Shown here: in pieces, positions 43,808-50,693 of the stretch
Position numbering within the stretch: position 1 is the first letter of the stretch
Layout: each line of letters begins with the position of its first letter
Assembly: GCA_945881835.1 (NCBI GenBank)
Contig: CAMCVP010000001.1
Span: 496,001 to 560,000 of the forward strand
DNA: 64,000 bases
Source: Chryseobacterium gleum
GTDB taxonomy: Bacteria; Bacteroidota; Bacteroidia; Flavobacteriales_D; Sanyastnellaceae
Direction of reading: 5' to 3'
Position numbers and translations under genes: made by a program
Notes under the pieces: generated by a model
What the model saw: the letters and a program-made list of their open reading frames with translations, nothing else
Told to the model about the DNA's origin: nothing
Databases searched by the model: none

Positions 43808-44992
43808 ATGACAGATTATTTGCGTCCGGGCGCCATTCAAGAGTTAATGGTCACTTCTATTAACGAAGAAGGAGTTTTTGTTGGAAACGACCACGAAGAA
43901 ATTCCTTTAAATAAAATTGATACAAAAGGGGTTGTATTGGGACAAACGCTGAAAATATTCAGCTACTTCAACGACAGAAAAGAGTTAGAAGCAACAACTC
44001 GCATTCCTGAAATTCAGGTAGGTGAAATGGGAATGTTCACCATTCTAAATTCAAACGATTTAGGTGCATTCATCAATATCGGAGTGGGACGCGACGTCCT
44101 TATCCCAAAGAGAGAGCAAAGACAAGAACTTCTTACTAATCGCAAAGCGTTAATCATGCTTTGTTACGATTCTGCGAACCATAGACTTTTCGGAACAACG
44201 AAAATTTTCAATCACTTGAAAGAAGTTCCAGACTTCAAACGCGGTGATGAAATTGAAATGACCATTTTCGAGAAATTGGAAGTGGGAAGAAAGGTGATTG
44301 TAAATGGAAAATACCAGGGTATCATCTTCCAACAAGAAATCATGAGTCGCGTTTCTGAAGGCGATAAAGTGAAAGGATACGTGCGTAAGATCGAAGGGAA
44401 AGATGTAGTAGTAAGCATGCAGAAGGAAGGGGTAGATCTGATTGAAGATGCCGCAGCACGTTTGTTAGAGTTCTTGGAGAACAACGGCGGTTACATTCGT
44501 TTGAACGACGACAGTGATCCTGATGAAATTAAAATTCGTCTTCGCATGTCGAAGAAGACCTTTAAGAAGGCAGCGGGATTGTTGTACAAGCAAGAGAAGG
44601 TAGACTTAATGAAGTTCGGTGTGAAGTTGTTGACCGACGGTCAGAAGCCAACACCACGCGACATTGAAAATTGGAAAGACAAGCCAACCGACGATGTGCG
44701 CAAGCCATACACCGCTAAGAAACTTCCTGTTCCGAACAGACGCATTGGAGATTCTTTCGGGAATCAAGAGAGCAAAGGATACAGAGAAGATAAGAGAAGT
44801 GAAGAAGCGGGAAGAGAGGTTAAGAATTGGGACGATAATGTTGAGCGCGATGAACCGCGTGAGGCAAGAAGTGAGCCTGGGACGAATGCGAACGGAAAGG
44901 TTCCTTACACTTCGAAGAAGTCTAGATCTTCTTCTTCCAATACTTCCAGACCTTCACGTCCTTCGGATCAGAACCGAGGCCCGCGTCGATAG
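43808..44992 (+). CDS. CvfB-like S1 RNA-binding protein
   Basis: This 394-residue protein starts at MTDYLRPGAIQEL (43808). It has tandem S1-like domains (VGEMGMFTILNSNDLGAFINIGVGRDVLIP, then SEGDKVKGYVRKIEGKDVVVS). A winged-helix segment follows (GYIRLNDDSDPDEIKIRLRMSKKTFKKAAG). This is the conserved virulence factor B architecture, an RNA-binding regulator. The last 90 residues are a low-complexity, Arg/Ser/Pro-rich tail not needed for the fold. This tail overlaps the convergent gene by 71 bases. Confidence 0.9.
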   Translation: MTDYLRPGAIQELMVTSINEEGVFVGNDHEEIPLNKIDTKGVVLGQTLKIFSYFNDRKELEATTRIPEIQVGEMGMFTILNSNDLGAFINIGVGRDVLIPKREQRQELLTNRKALIMLCYDSANHRLFGTTKIFNHLKEVPDFKRGDEIEMTIFEKLEVGRKVIVNGKYQGIIFQQEIMSRVSEGDKVKGYVRKIEGKDVVVSMQKEGVDLIEDAAARLLEFLENNGGYIRLNDDSDPDEIKIRLRMSKKTFKKAAGLLYKQEKVDLMKFGVKLLTDGQKPTPRDIENWKDKPTDDVRKPYTAKKLPVPNRRIGDSFGNQESKGYREDKRSEEAGREVKNWDDNVERDEPREARSEPGTNANGKVPYTSKKSRSSSSNTSRPSRPSDQNRGPRR

Positions 44993-45395
44993 TCGTTTCC
45001 AATTGTTCTTCTGAAAGGAAACGATAAATGATTCGTTTTGGAAAGTCGTGTTGCGGATTTTCGAAAATCCATTCAGTAGAAGTCGCTTTCGTACAAACAA
45101 AAACGGTGCTTTTGTCGGCCTCTAGCGGAGTCGCAATGTACACCCAATGATCGTTGTCGTACACTATAACCGAATGTTCGTTCGGTAACTCGTTTGTTCC
45201 GTATTCTTCGAAATTCACATTGTAAAATGAAATGCCTTCAATAACCATTTCATCTTCCACCTTCGTCCATTCTTCTCTACCGGTTAGTCCAACCCAGTTG
45301 CCTTGAAGTTTCAATAAATGAGGAAGTAGATCGGTCTGCGCGGAAGCATTCATTCCAACCGAAATAAAAAGTGCAAAGAATAGTAACTTTTTCAT
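44922..45395 (-). CDS. Secreted DUF6265-like protein
   Basis: This 157-residue protein has a signal peptide (SVGMNASAQ). The pattern LQGNWVG, EEWTKVEDEMVIEGISFY and ENPQHDFPKRIIYR is typical of a small lipocalin-like family annotated DUF6265. Its function is unknown. The last 23 codons lie opposite the tail of the CvfB-like gene. It ends 13 bases downstream of the rlmI-like stop on the opposite side (same strand, following gene upstream). Confidence 0.78.
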   Translation of the reverse strand: MKKLLFFALFISVGMNASAQTDLLPHLLKLQGNWVGLTGREEWTKVEDEMVIEGISFYNVNFEEYGTNELPNEHSVIVYDNDHWVYIATPLEADKSTVFVCTKATSTEWIFENPQHDFPKRIIYRFLSEEQLETTIDAGLGSDPKDVKVWKYWKKKI

Positions 45396-45408
45396 GAAGT
45401 CTAAAATA

Positions 45409-46581
45409 CTAAATAACTTCTAAAACCAAACCTTTCAAGTATTCTCCTTCCGGATGGAAGATGCTAATCGGATGGTCTGCCCCTTGATGCAACTGGTGAA
45501 GAATCTTCACCGTTCTTCCAACAGAAATAGCAGAAGCCAAAAGAATGGAAGTGAATTGTTGCTTGTCAATTACCTGCGAGCAAGAGAAGGTGAAGAGAAT
45601 TCCGCCTGGTTTAATCTGACGCAAAGCCGCTTCGTTAATTCTTCTGTAACCTTGAATGGCTTTGTGTTTCGCGCTTAAGTGTTTCGCGAATGCAGGAGGA
45701 TCTAAAACAATAATGTCGTAATCTTCCTCAATGTTCTTCATGTATTCAACCGCATCTGCTTGAATCAACTTGTGCTTCGTGGTGTCGAGGTTATTCAATT
45801 GAATGTTGTTCTCTACCAAGGCCAATGCAGAAGCACTGCTATCTAAACTGTGAACGAGGTTCGCTCCGTTTTTCAATGCATACAAAGAGAATCCGCCGCT
45901 GTAGCAAAACGTATTCAATACTTTTTTTCCTTGGCTTAATTCACCGAGTAATTTTCTGTTTTCACGTTGGTCAATGAAGAAACCTGTCTTCTGCCCTTTT
46001 TCCCAATCGATTTGAAATTGAATGCCGTGCTCAAGCGCAATGTCGTTTCCTTTTTCACCAAACACATATTCGTTTTGTGCATTCGGAACGCCTTTAATTT
46101 TTTCTCCGCTCTTGTCGTAGATGGCTTTCAAACTATCGCCCATAACCATCTTCAGTGCGTTCGCAATTTCGCTTCTGTGCTGGTACATACCTGCGCCATG
46201 AAACTGAAGCACTGCTGTTTCTCCGTATACATCTACAATAAGACCAGGGAAACCATCGCCTTCCGCGTTAATCAAACGATACAACGTGGTGCTTTCGGTA
46301 TTCACCATAACCTTCTTGCGAAGATCGTAGGCGTGTTTAATTTTCGAATGCCAGATATCTGTCGAATACATTTCCTCACCGAATGAAAACATGCGCACGG
46401 CAATGCTTCCTTCAGAGAAATGTCCAATTCCAATTTTTTCGTTTTTGCGGGTGTACACTTCCACCAACTGTCCTTCCTTCAACAATTCAGAAATGGCTTC
46501 AATAGCACCAGAGAATATCCAAGGGTGAAAGCGTTTTGCGCTTTGTTCTTTTCCTTGCTTCAAATAGATTTTTGCTAACAT
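45409..46581 (-). CDS. Class I rRNA methyltransferase, RlmI-like
   Basis: This 390-residue SAM-dependent 23S rRNA cytosine methyltransferase has a PUA domain at residues 1-75 (KRFHPWIFSGAI). An RlmI-type linker and a Rossmann domain follow with VLNTFCYSGGFSLYALKNGA, SLDSS and the motif IV VLDPPAFAKH. SCSQVI near the end carries the second conserved cysteine. It lies between recQ and the DUF6265-like gene on the same strand and could share a transcript. Confidence 0.92.
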   Translation of the reverse strand: MLAKIYLKQGKEQSAKRFHPWIFSGAIEAISELLKEGQLVEVYTRKNEKIGIGHFSEGSIAVRMFSFGEEMYSTDIWHSKIKHAYDLRKKVMVNTESTTLYRLINAEGDGFPGLIVDVYGETAVLQFHGAGMYQHRSEIANALKMVMGDSLKAIYDKSGEKIKGVPNAQNEYVFGEKGNDIALEHGIQFQIDWEKGQKTGFFIDQRENRKLLGELSQGKKVLNTFCYSGGFSLYALKNGANLVHSLDSSASALALVENNIQLNNLDTTKHKLIQADAVEYMKNIEEDYDIIVLDPPAFAKHLSAKHKAIQGYRRINEAALRQIKPGGILFTFSCSQVIDKQQFTSILLASAISVGRTVKILHQLHQGADHPISIFHPEGEYLKGLVLEVI

Positions 46582-46603
46582 GTGGCAAAACTACTCCGAA
46601 AAC

Positions 46604-48478
46604 TTACTTAGCTGTGAAATACTTGCCTTCTTTTGGAGTGAGCCATCCTTCGGCAAGGGCTTCCTGCACGAGTTCGATTGTTTTTTCTTTGTTGAAGGAA
46701 ATCGGCCAAGCGTAGAGTTCGTCGAGTGTTTTCCCGGTGAGGCAAGCTTGCAGAATTTCTTTTGTAGTTGGAAGAGCGCGTTCGCCCTGACAGTGATCGC
46801 ACTTTCCGCATGCGGCCGTGTCTTCACCGAAGTAGCGCAGAATGTATTGTTCACGACAATGGTCTTCTGAAAGCAGGTGTTGCATGCTGTTCAACTTCGC
46901 AAGATCGATATCGCGACGTTCTTCGTACATCGTTTCCGGAAATGAAAGTTCAGCAGAGGCCACGCGTTGTTTCGCATAACTGTATTGCGAAGTGGTGCTT
47001 GCCGGAAGGTATTCGAGAATTTGAAGTTTGTGCAGGTCGTTCAGTGAAGTGAGCACTTCGTTTTTCGAGCGCTCATTCAAGACGCTCAGTTGGTATTCTG
47101 AAATGGGAACAGCGAAATCCCAGATGCTTCCGTACAAGCGGAAGAGCGAGCGAAGAAAGTCTTCATGCTTCGGGTGTTGATCTACGAAGTTGCGCAACTC
47201 TTCTTTCGAAGCAATGACACGAACGCGCGAACGGTGCAGTCCGCGTGCTAAGATGGAAATGTATCCAGCGCGTTCAAGCAACAGCAGCGAAGCTGAAATG
47301 GTGTTGGCGTGAAGCTGACTGCGTTCAGCAATTTGGTCGAGGTTTAATGCGAAGAGTTCGTTCATGCCCGAGCCAATGGCAATGCGATGAATGTTGGCGA
47401 GCGTTTGATAAACCGTTGCAATGTCTTCCTTCGGTGGATAGCGCATGGCAATGCTTTTTTTCAATTGAACGAAATCGCTATCGTTCCAAAGTGCCAGTCC
47501 GAGCGCGGGTTGCTCGTCACGGCCAGCTCTTCCCACTTCCTGAAAATACGCTTCGGGTTGTGAAGGAATGTCGAAGTGAAACACGAAGCGGACATCGGGT
47601 TTGTCTATGCCCATGCCGAAGGCGTTGGTCGCCACAATCACTTGCACATCGTTGTTCTTCCATTTTTGAAAGGCGAGATCTTTTTTGTGAAGATCAAGAC
47701 CGGCGTGATAGGGAAGGGCTTTAATATTTTTTTCATTCAGCAGAGCTGAAAGGTCTTCTGTTTTTTTTCTTGAATTGCAATAGACAATACCTGCACCTTT
47801 CATGTGAACGATTCGGTCTACGAGATCGTTTTCTTTTTGTGTCGAAAAGAGAGCGTTGTAGGCAATGTTTTTTCTAGCGAAACTTTTCTGAATGATTTTG
47901 CAATCGTTATTGAAGACGAGCTCTGCAATATCGGCGACCACTCGCGGAGTGGCTGTTGCTGTAACGGCCATAACCACGGGGTCGCGCAGTTCTTTCAAGA
48001 AGTTTGGAATGGCTCTGTATGCAGGCCTGAAGTCGTGTCCCCATTGCGAAATGCAATGTGCCTCATCAATGGCCACGAAGGAGATGTTCAGGTAGCGAAT
48101 GCGCGCAATGAAGTTGTCGTTTTCCAGACGTTCCGGAGAGACGTATAGGAATTTATATTTTCTGTTGGTGCAGTCGTCGAGAATTTTTTCAATCTCGAAA
48201 TTATTTAATTCGGAAGAAAGGTATGTTGCTGGAATTTCTTTTTGAATGAGGCTTTCCACCTGATCTTTCATAAGCGCAAGTAGGGGCGTCACGACAATAC
48301 ACAAACCCTTATGACACAGCGCAGGCACTTGAAAGCAGATGCTTTTTCCTCCGCCTGTAGGCAGCAGCGCAAACACATGTTCTCCATATGCGGAAGCATT
48401 CACGATTTCGCTTTGCTTATCGCGAAACGCATCGTATCCCCAGTATTTTTTGAGAAGGTGGAGGGTTTTTGCTACCAT
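46604..48478 (-). CDS. recQ: ATP-dependent DNA helicase RecQ
   Basis: This 624-residue helicase of superfamily 2 has Walker A LLPTGGGKSICFQ, DEAH box FVAIDEAHCISQWGHDFRPAYR, motif IV-VI blocks (VATNAFGMGIDKPDVRFVFHFD and QEVGRAGRDEQP) and the RecQ zinc site (CREQY, then CGKCDHC). There is no C-terminal HRDC domain; it ends in a short winged-helix-like segment. It precedes rlmI on the minus strand. Hairpin array C lies just upstream of its start. Confidence 0.95.
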   Translation of the reverse strand: MVAKTLHLLKKYWGYDAFRDKQSEIVNASAYGEHVFALLPTGGGKSICFQVPALCHKGLCIVVTPLLALMKDQVESLIQKEIPATYLSSELNNFEIEKILDDCTNRKYKFLYVSPERLENDNFIARIRYLNISFVAIDEAHCISQWGHDFRPAYRAIPNFLKELRDPVVMAVTATATPRVVADIAELVFNNDCKIIQKSFARKNIAYNALFSTQKENDLVDRIVHMKGAGIVYCNSRKKTEDLSALLNEKNIKALPYHAGLDLHKKDLAFQKWKNNDVQVIVATNAFGMGIDKPDVRFVFHFDIPSQPEAYFQEVGRAGRDEQPALGLALWNDSDFVQLKKSIAMRYPPKEDIATVYQTLANIHRIAIGSGMNELFALNLDQIAERSQLHANTISASLLLLERAGYISILARGLHRSRVRVIASKEELRNFVDQHPKHEDFLRSLFRLYGSIWDFAVPISEYQLSVLNERSKNEVLTSLNDLHKLQILEYLPASTTSQYSYAKQRVASAELSFPETMYEERRDIDLAKLNSMQHLLSEDHCREQYILRYFGEDTAACGKCDHCQGERALPTTKEILQACLTGKTLDELYAWPISFNKEKTIELVQEALAEGWLTPKEGKYFTAK

Positions 48479-48549
48479 AGGTTAAGCGCAAATGTACGAA
48501 GGGTGTGAGAGGTAAGAAAAGTTAAGATAGGGGAAGAAGCTTTGCGAGG

Positions 48550-48668
48550 GCAAATGGCTTTGCGAGGGCGATTTCATCGCGAGGGTCCTTCGGACGAGGG
48601 TCTGCGACGTTTTCAACAACGCAGTTCCAACAACGTAGTTCTCACAACACAGTTCTAACAACACAGTT
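48550..48668. repeat. Hairpin array C (palindromes separated by GAGG)
   Basis: The left part alternates the linker GAGG (four times, including 48546-48549) with small inverted repeats: GCAAA-TGGC-TTTGC, GCGAT-TTC-ATCGC, GTCC-TTC-GGAC and GTC-TGC-GAC. Then GTT-TTC-AAC is followed by four 14-base near-tandem units (48613-48668) built on AAC-GCA-GTT, AAC-GTA-GTT and AAC-ACA-GTT (twice). The array fills the gap between the recQ start and the hicB stop and overlaps the hicB stop. Loops are of the TTC/TGC type on the left and of the GCA/GTA type on the right, as in arrays A and B. Confidence 0.75.
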
Positions 48669-49042
48669 CAACATTCAAACGAAAAACTACTCAACTCTTT
48701 TCCAATTTGTTGAATTCCTTTAATGATTCGAAGCGCCTGATCTGAAGAAAGAGGTTTAATTCCTCTGATGTATTGCGAGAGTAATGTTGGATGTAGGCCA
48801 ATTCTTTCGGCGAGAATTTTCGCGTTGAGAATGCGGTAGTGAAGGAAGAATTCTGCGAATTGAATGTGGTACTGAACTTTTTTCCGAGGTGCATCTTCAA
48901 AATAGAGTTCCAACGCTTCATCGAGATTTCGGAGTAATTGGGTAATTGTTTTTCCAGTTGAGAATATCGGTAGCTCATTTGAATAAGCTGAATAACCCGT
49001 TCTTGTTTTTTCAATTTGAAAAATTATTTTTGAAGCTTTCAT
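48668..49042 (-). CDS. HicB-like antitoxin
   Basis: This 124-residue protein has a HicB-type partial RNase H fold at residues 5-55 (IIFQIEKTRTGYSAYSNELPIFSTGKT and NLDEALELYFED). A helix-turn-helix follows (NAKILAERIGLHPTLLSQYIRG). It would neutralise the HicA toxin encoded just upstream; the two genes overlap in an ATGA. The stop codon lies at the edge of hairpin array C. Confidence 0.85.
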   Translation of the reverse strand: MKASKIIFQIEKTRTGYSAYSNELPIFSTGKTITQLLRNLDEALELYFEDAPRKKVQYHIQFAEFFLHYRILNAKILAERIGLHPTLLSQYIRGIKPLSSDQALRIIKGIQQIGKELSSFSFEC

Positions 49043-49221
49043 AATTGAGGAATTTTTTTGATTTTCAATTCAAGTCCTTTTCCTAATTCTTGACTACCAT
49101 GATTGGGGAAAATAATTATGTCTGGAATGGTTTCGTGTCTCAACTTGACATGCGAGCCTTTCTGTGATACTTCTTTCCATCCATTCTTTTTCAAAAGTCT
49201 AAATAATTCTGAGCATTTCAT
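49039..49221 (-). CDS. HicA-like toxin
   Basis: This 60-residue dsRBD-like mRNA interferase starts at MKCSELFRLLKKNGW (ATG at 49221). An upstream ATG at 49242 would add seven residues. The catalytic His lies in KGSHVKLRH, and IIFPNHGSQELGKGLELKIKKI is typical for Bacteroidota HicA proteins. The order hicA-hicB is canonical. Confidence 0.87.
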   Translation of the reverse strand: MKCSELFRLLKKNGWKEVSQKGSHVKLRHETIPDIIIFPNHGSQELGKGLELKIKKIPQL

Positions 49222-49392
49222 TGAAGCAGATTTATTCGACACAACAAAAGTAAATAATTATTTACTTAATTGCGCCGGTTGTTTCAATAAATTTAGATTT
49301 GATTCGTCTTTTCTTGTGCAAACGTATATGGGGATAAATACTGAAGAATGTTGTAACTGTCAGTATTGACGGGGTGTTGAGATAGAATACGA

Positions 49393-49571
49393 ATCATCTT
49401 CGATGATCAATCTGACTTTGTCAGATCAATTGCTGCGCAATCAATCACCTTCGGTGATCAATCCGAAGGATTAATCGGAACGATTGATCGCGAAGCGATT
49501 GATTGCGCAGCAATTGATCACGCAGTGATTGATCTGAAAGATTGATTCGAAGAATTGATCACCGAAGGTGA
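49393..49571. repeat. Hairpin array A, 12 palindromic modules
   Basis: Twelve modules of 11-17 bases, each a (near-)perfect inverted repeat beginning with AT and ending with AT, follow each other with two-base linkers. Examples are ATCATC-TTC-GATGAT, ATTGC-TGC-GCAAT, ATCGC-GAA-GCGAT and ATCAC-GCA-GTGAT. Linkers are CA after modules 1-4, TA after module 5 and TG after modules 6-11. Loops are TTC/TTT/TGC on the left and GAA/GCA on the right, so one strand always shows mostly GNA loops with TG linkers. The array fills most of the 337-base gene-free stretch from 49222 to 49558; nothing else was seen there. The last module contains the stop codon of the ORF6N gene. Confidence 0.9.
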
Positions 49572-50425
49572 GTAAGTATTTCCTTAACAAGCCCGTCCAA
49601 TCGTGAGAACGCAAACCACCTTTTCCCAAGGTCCTTTAACGAAGCGCCAAGATGATAAAGTTCTTTTTCATCGAGAATTAGAAAGCGGTCGTGGACGTTT
49701 TTTAGAATTCGAATTTCAATGGGAAAGTATTGAGCATTGTGTTTTTCAAGATCGAGTTTAAGTTGATCCGTTATTCTCTCGGTATAGATTTTACATCGAA
49801 CATTTTTATTTCGTTTAGAGAGCTGCAGCAAAGAGGTCTCGTCGGTATAATTATCGATAAGTATAATTGATGTTTTTGCTTTTGCTATAAGCTCGCTGGA
49901 GAAGACATAAGCATCAAATATTTGATCATTGAAGAAAATTCCTTGTTTGACATCATTTCCTGATTCAAGTGCTTTGAATATTTTGTCAAGTTTATGTTCA
50001 GTTTGTATTTGCTTTGATTCCAATCCTTCCACTCGTTGAGCCAAACCCAAGAACTGATATTGATTTCTACGCATCGATATAAAAGCTTCGATTATTTCAA
50101 TACTTATAGCAACTGCAACCGAGCTTTTTAATACTGCCGACAGCATAGCAACTCCTTGTTCAGTGAATACAAAAGGTAAATATCGTCTTCCACCATGTAT
50201 TTCACTTGAGGTCACAATTTGTGACCTCAAGTTTTGCATTTCATTCTCAGATAATTGGAAGCGAAACGATTCGGGGAATCGCTCTAAATTTCGTTTAACA
50301 GCTTGATTAAGCGCTTTCGTTTCCACATTATACAACTTGGCTAAATCACTGTCCAACATTACCCGCATTCCTCGAATGGTAAAAATTCGCGATTCTATTT
50401 CTGATTTAATTAGGTTTTGTTCCAT
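49559..50425 (-). CDS. ORF6N domain protein with C-terminal PLD-like domain
   Basis: This is a 288-residue protein. Residues 10-100 form an ORF6N (KilA-N-related) DNA-binding domain: IFTIRGMRVMLDSDLAKLY, LNQAVKRNLERFPESFRFQL and LPFVFTEQGVAMLSAVLKS. A coiled region follows near residues 115-150, then a C-terminal domain with VHDRFLILDEKELYHLGASLKDLGKRWFAFS. This resembles a single phospholipase D-type motif in which HxK reads HDR. ORF6N proteins are known from phages and bacterial genomes, where their role is unclear. The gene is bracketed by hairpin arrays A and B in the same orientation. Confidence 0.85.
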   Translation of the reverse strand: MEQNLIKSEIESRIFTIRGMRVMLDSDLAKLYNVETKALNQAVKRNLERFPESFRFQLSENEMQNLRSQIVTSSEIHGGRRYLPFVFTEQGVAMLSAVLKSSVAVAISIEIIEAFISMRRNQYQFLGLAQRVEGLESKQIQTEHKLDKIFKALESGNDVKQGIFFNDQIFDAYVFSSELIAKAKTSIILIDNYTDETSLLQLSKRNKNVRCKIYTERITDQLKLDLEKHNAQYFPIEIRILKNVHDRFLILDEKELYHLGASLKDLGKRWFAFSRLDGLVKEILTHLR

Positions 50426-50492
50426 GCAGCAAACCTATTTCCCGGAACTGTGAATGTCAAGAAACAGTTATGCGCGATTATGCGAAGCAGAA

Positions 50493-50627
50493 ATCCTAAG
50501 GATCAATCTGACTTTGTCAGACCAATTGCTTCGCAATTAATCACCTCCAGTGATTAATCCGTAGGATTGATCGGAACGATTGATCGCGAAGCGATTGATC
50601 ATCGAAGATGATTGATCACGCAGTGAT
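50493..50627. repeat. Hairpin array B, 9 palindromic modules
   Basis: It has the same design as array A: AT...AT inverted repeats with three-base loops and linkers CA, TA and TG. Modules 2, 3, 5, 6, 7 and 9 correspond in order to modules of array A; ATCTGAC-TTT-GTCAGA, ATCG-GAA-CGAT and ATCGC-GAA-GCGAT are shared. Module 4 has a damaged centre (CTCCA). The array lies between the start of the ORF6N gene and the FdhF-like gene. Confidence 0.88.
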
Positions 50628-50681
50628 TTCTTCCCCACTCTTAACTTCTCTTACCAATTAACAGTTCTTTCAATTAAGCAT

Positions 50682-50689
50682 TATATTCG
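50682..50689 (+). promoter_or_regulatory. Minus-7 box of the YdeP-like gene
   Basis: TATATTCG lies four bases before the ATG at 50694. A leaderless mRNA is likely. No clear minus-33 element was found. Confidence 0.4.
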
Positions 50690-50693
50690 CTCA

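Noticed and set aside
45967-46386. 139-codon plus-strand frame opposite rlmI-like gene
   Set aside because: It is antisense to a conserved enzyme and shows no plausible start region or domain.
47245-47724. 159-codon plus-strand frame opposite recQ
   Set aside because: It is Arg/Cys/Trp-rich, lacks homology-like motifs and lies fully antisense to the conserved helicase domain.
48482-48664. 60-codon minus-strand frame upstream of recQ
   Set aside because: Its sequence is simply the translation of hairpin array C.
48613-48668. Iterons of a replication origin
   Set aside because: Four 14-base units alone resemble iterons, but they continue a palindrome array and no replication initiator gene is near.
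49393-50627. CRISPR array
   Set aside because: The units are 11-19 bases, each self-complementary, with two-base linkers. There are no unique spacers of 25-40 bases and no cas genes.
48550-50627. Integron cassette array with attC sites
   Set aside because: Toxin-antitoxin and ORF6N genes fit cassette content, but I see no attC core boxes (RYYYAAC/GTTRRRY in paired layout) and no integrase in the window.
49393-50627. Insertion sequence with terminal repeats around the ORF6N gene
   Set aside because: The flanking arrays are in the same orientation rather than inverted, the enclosed gene is no recognisable transposase, and no target duplication was found.
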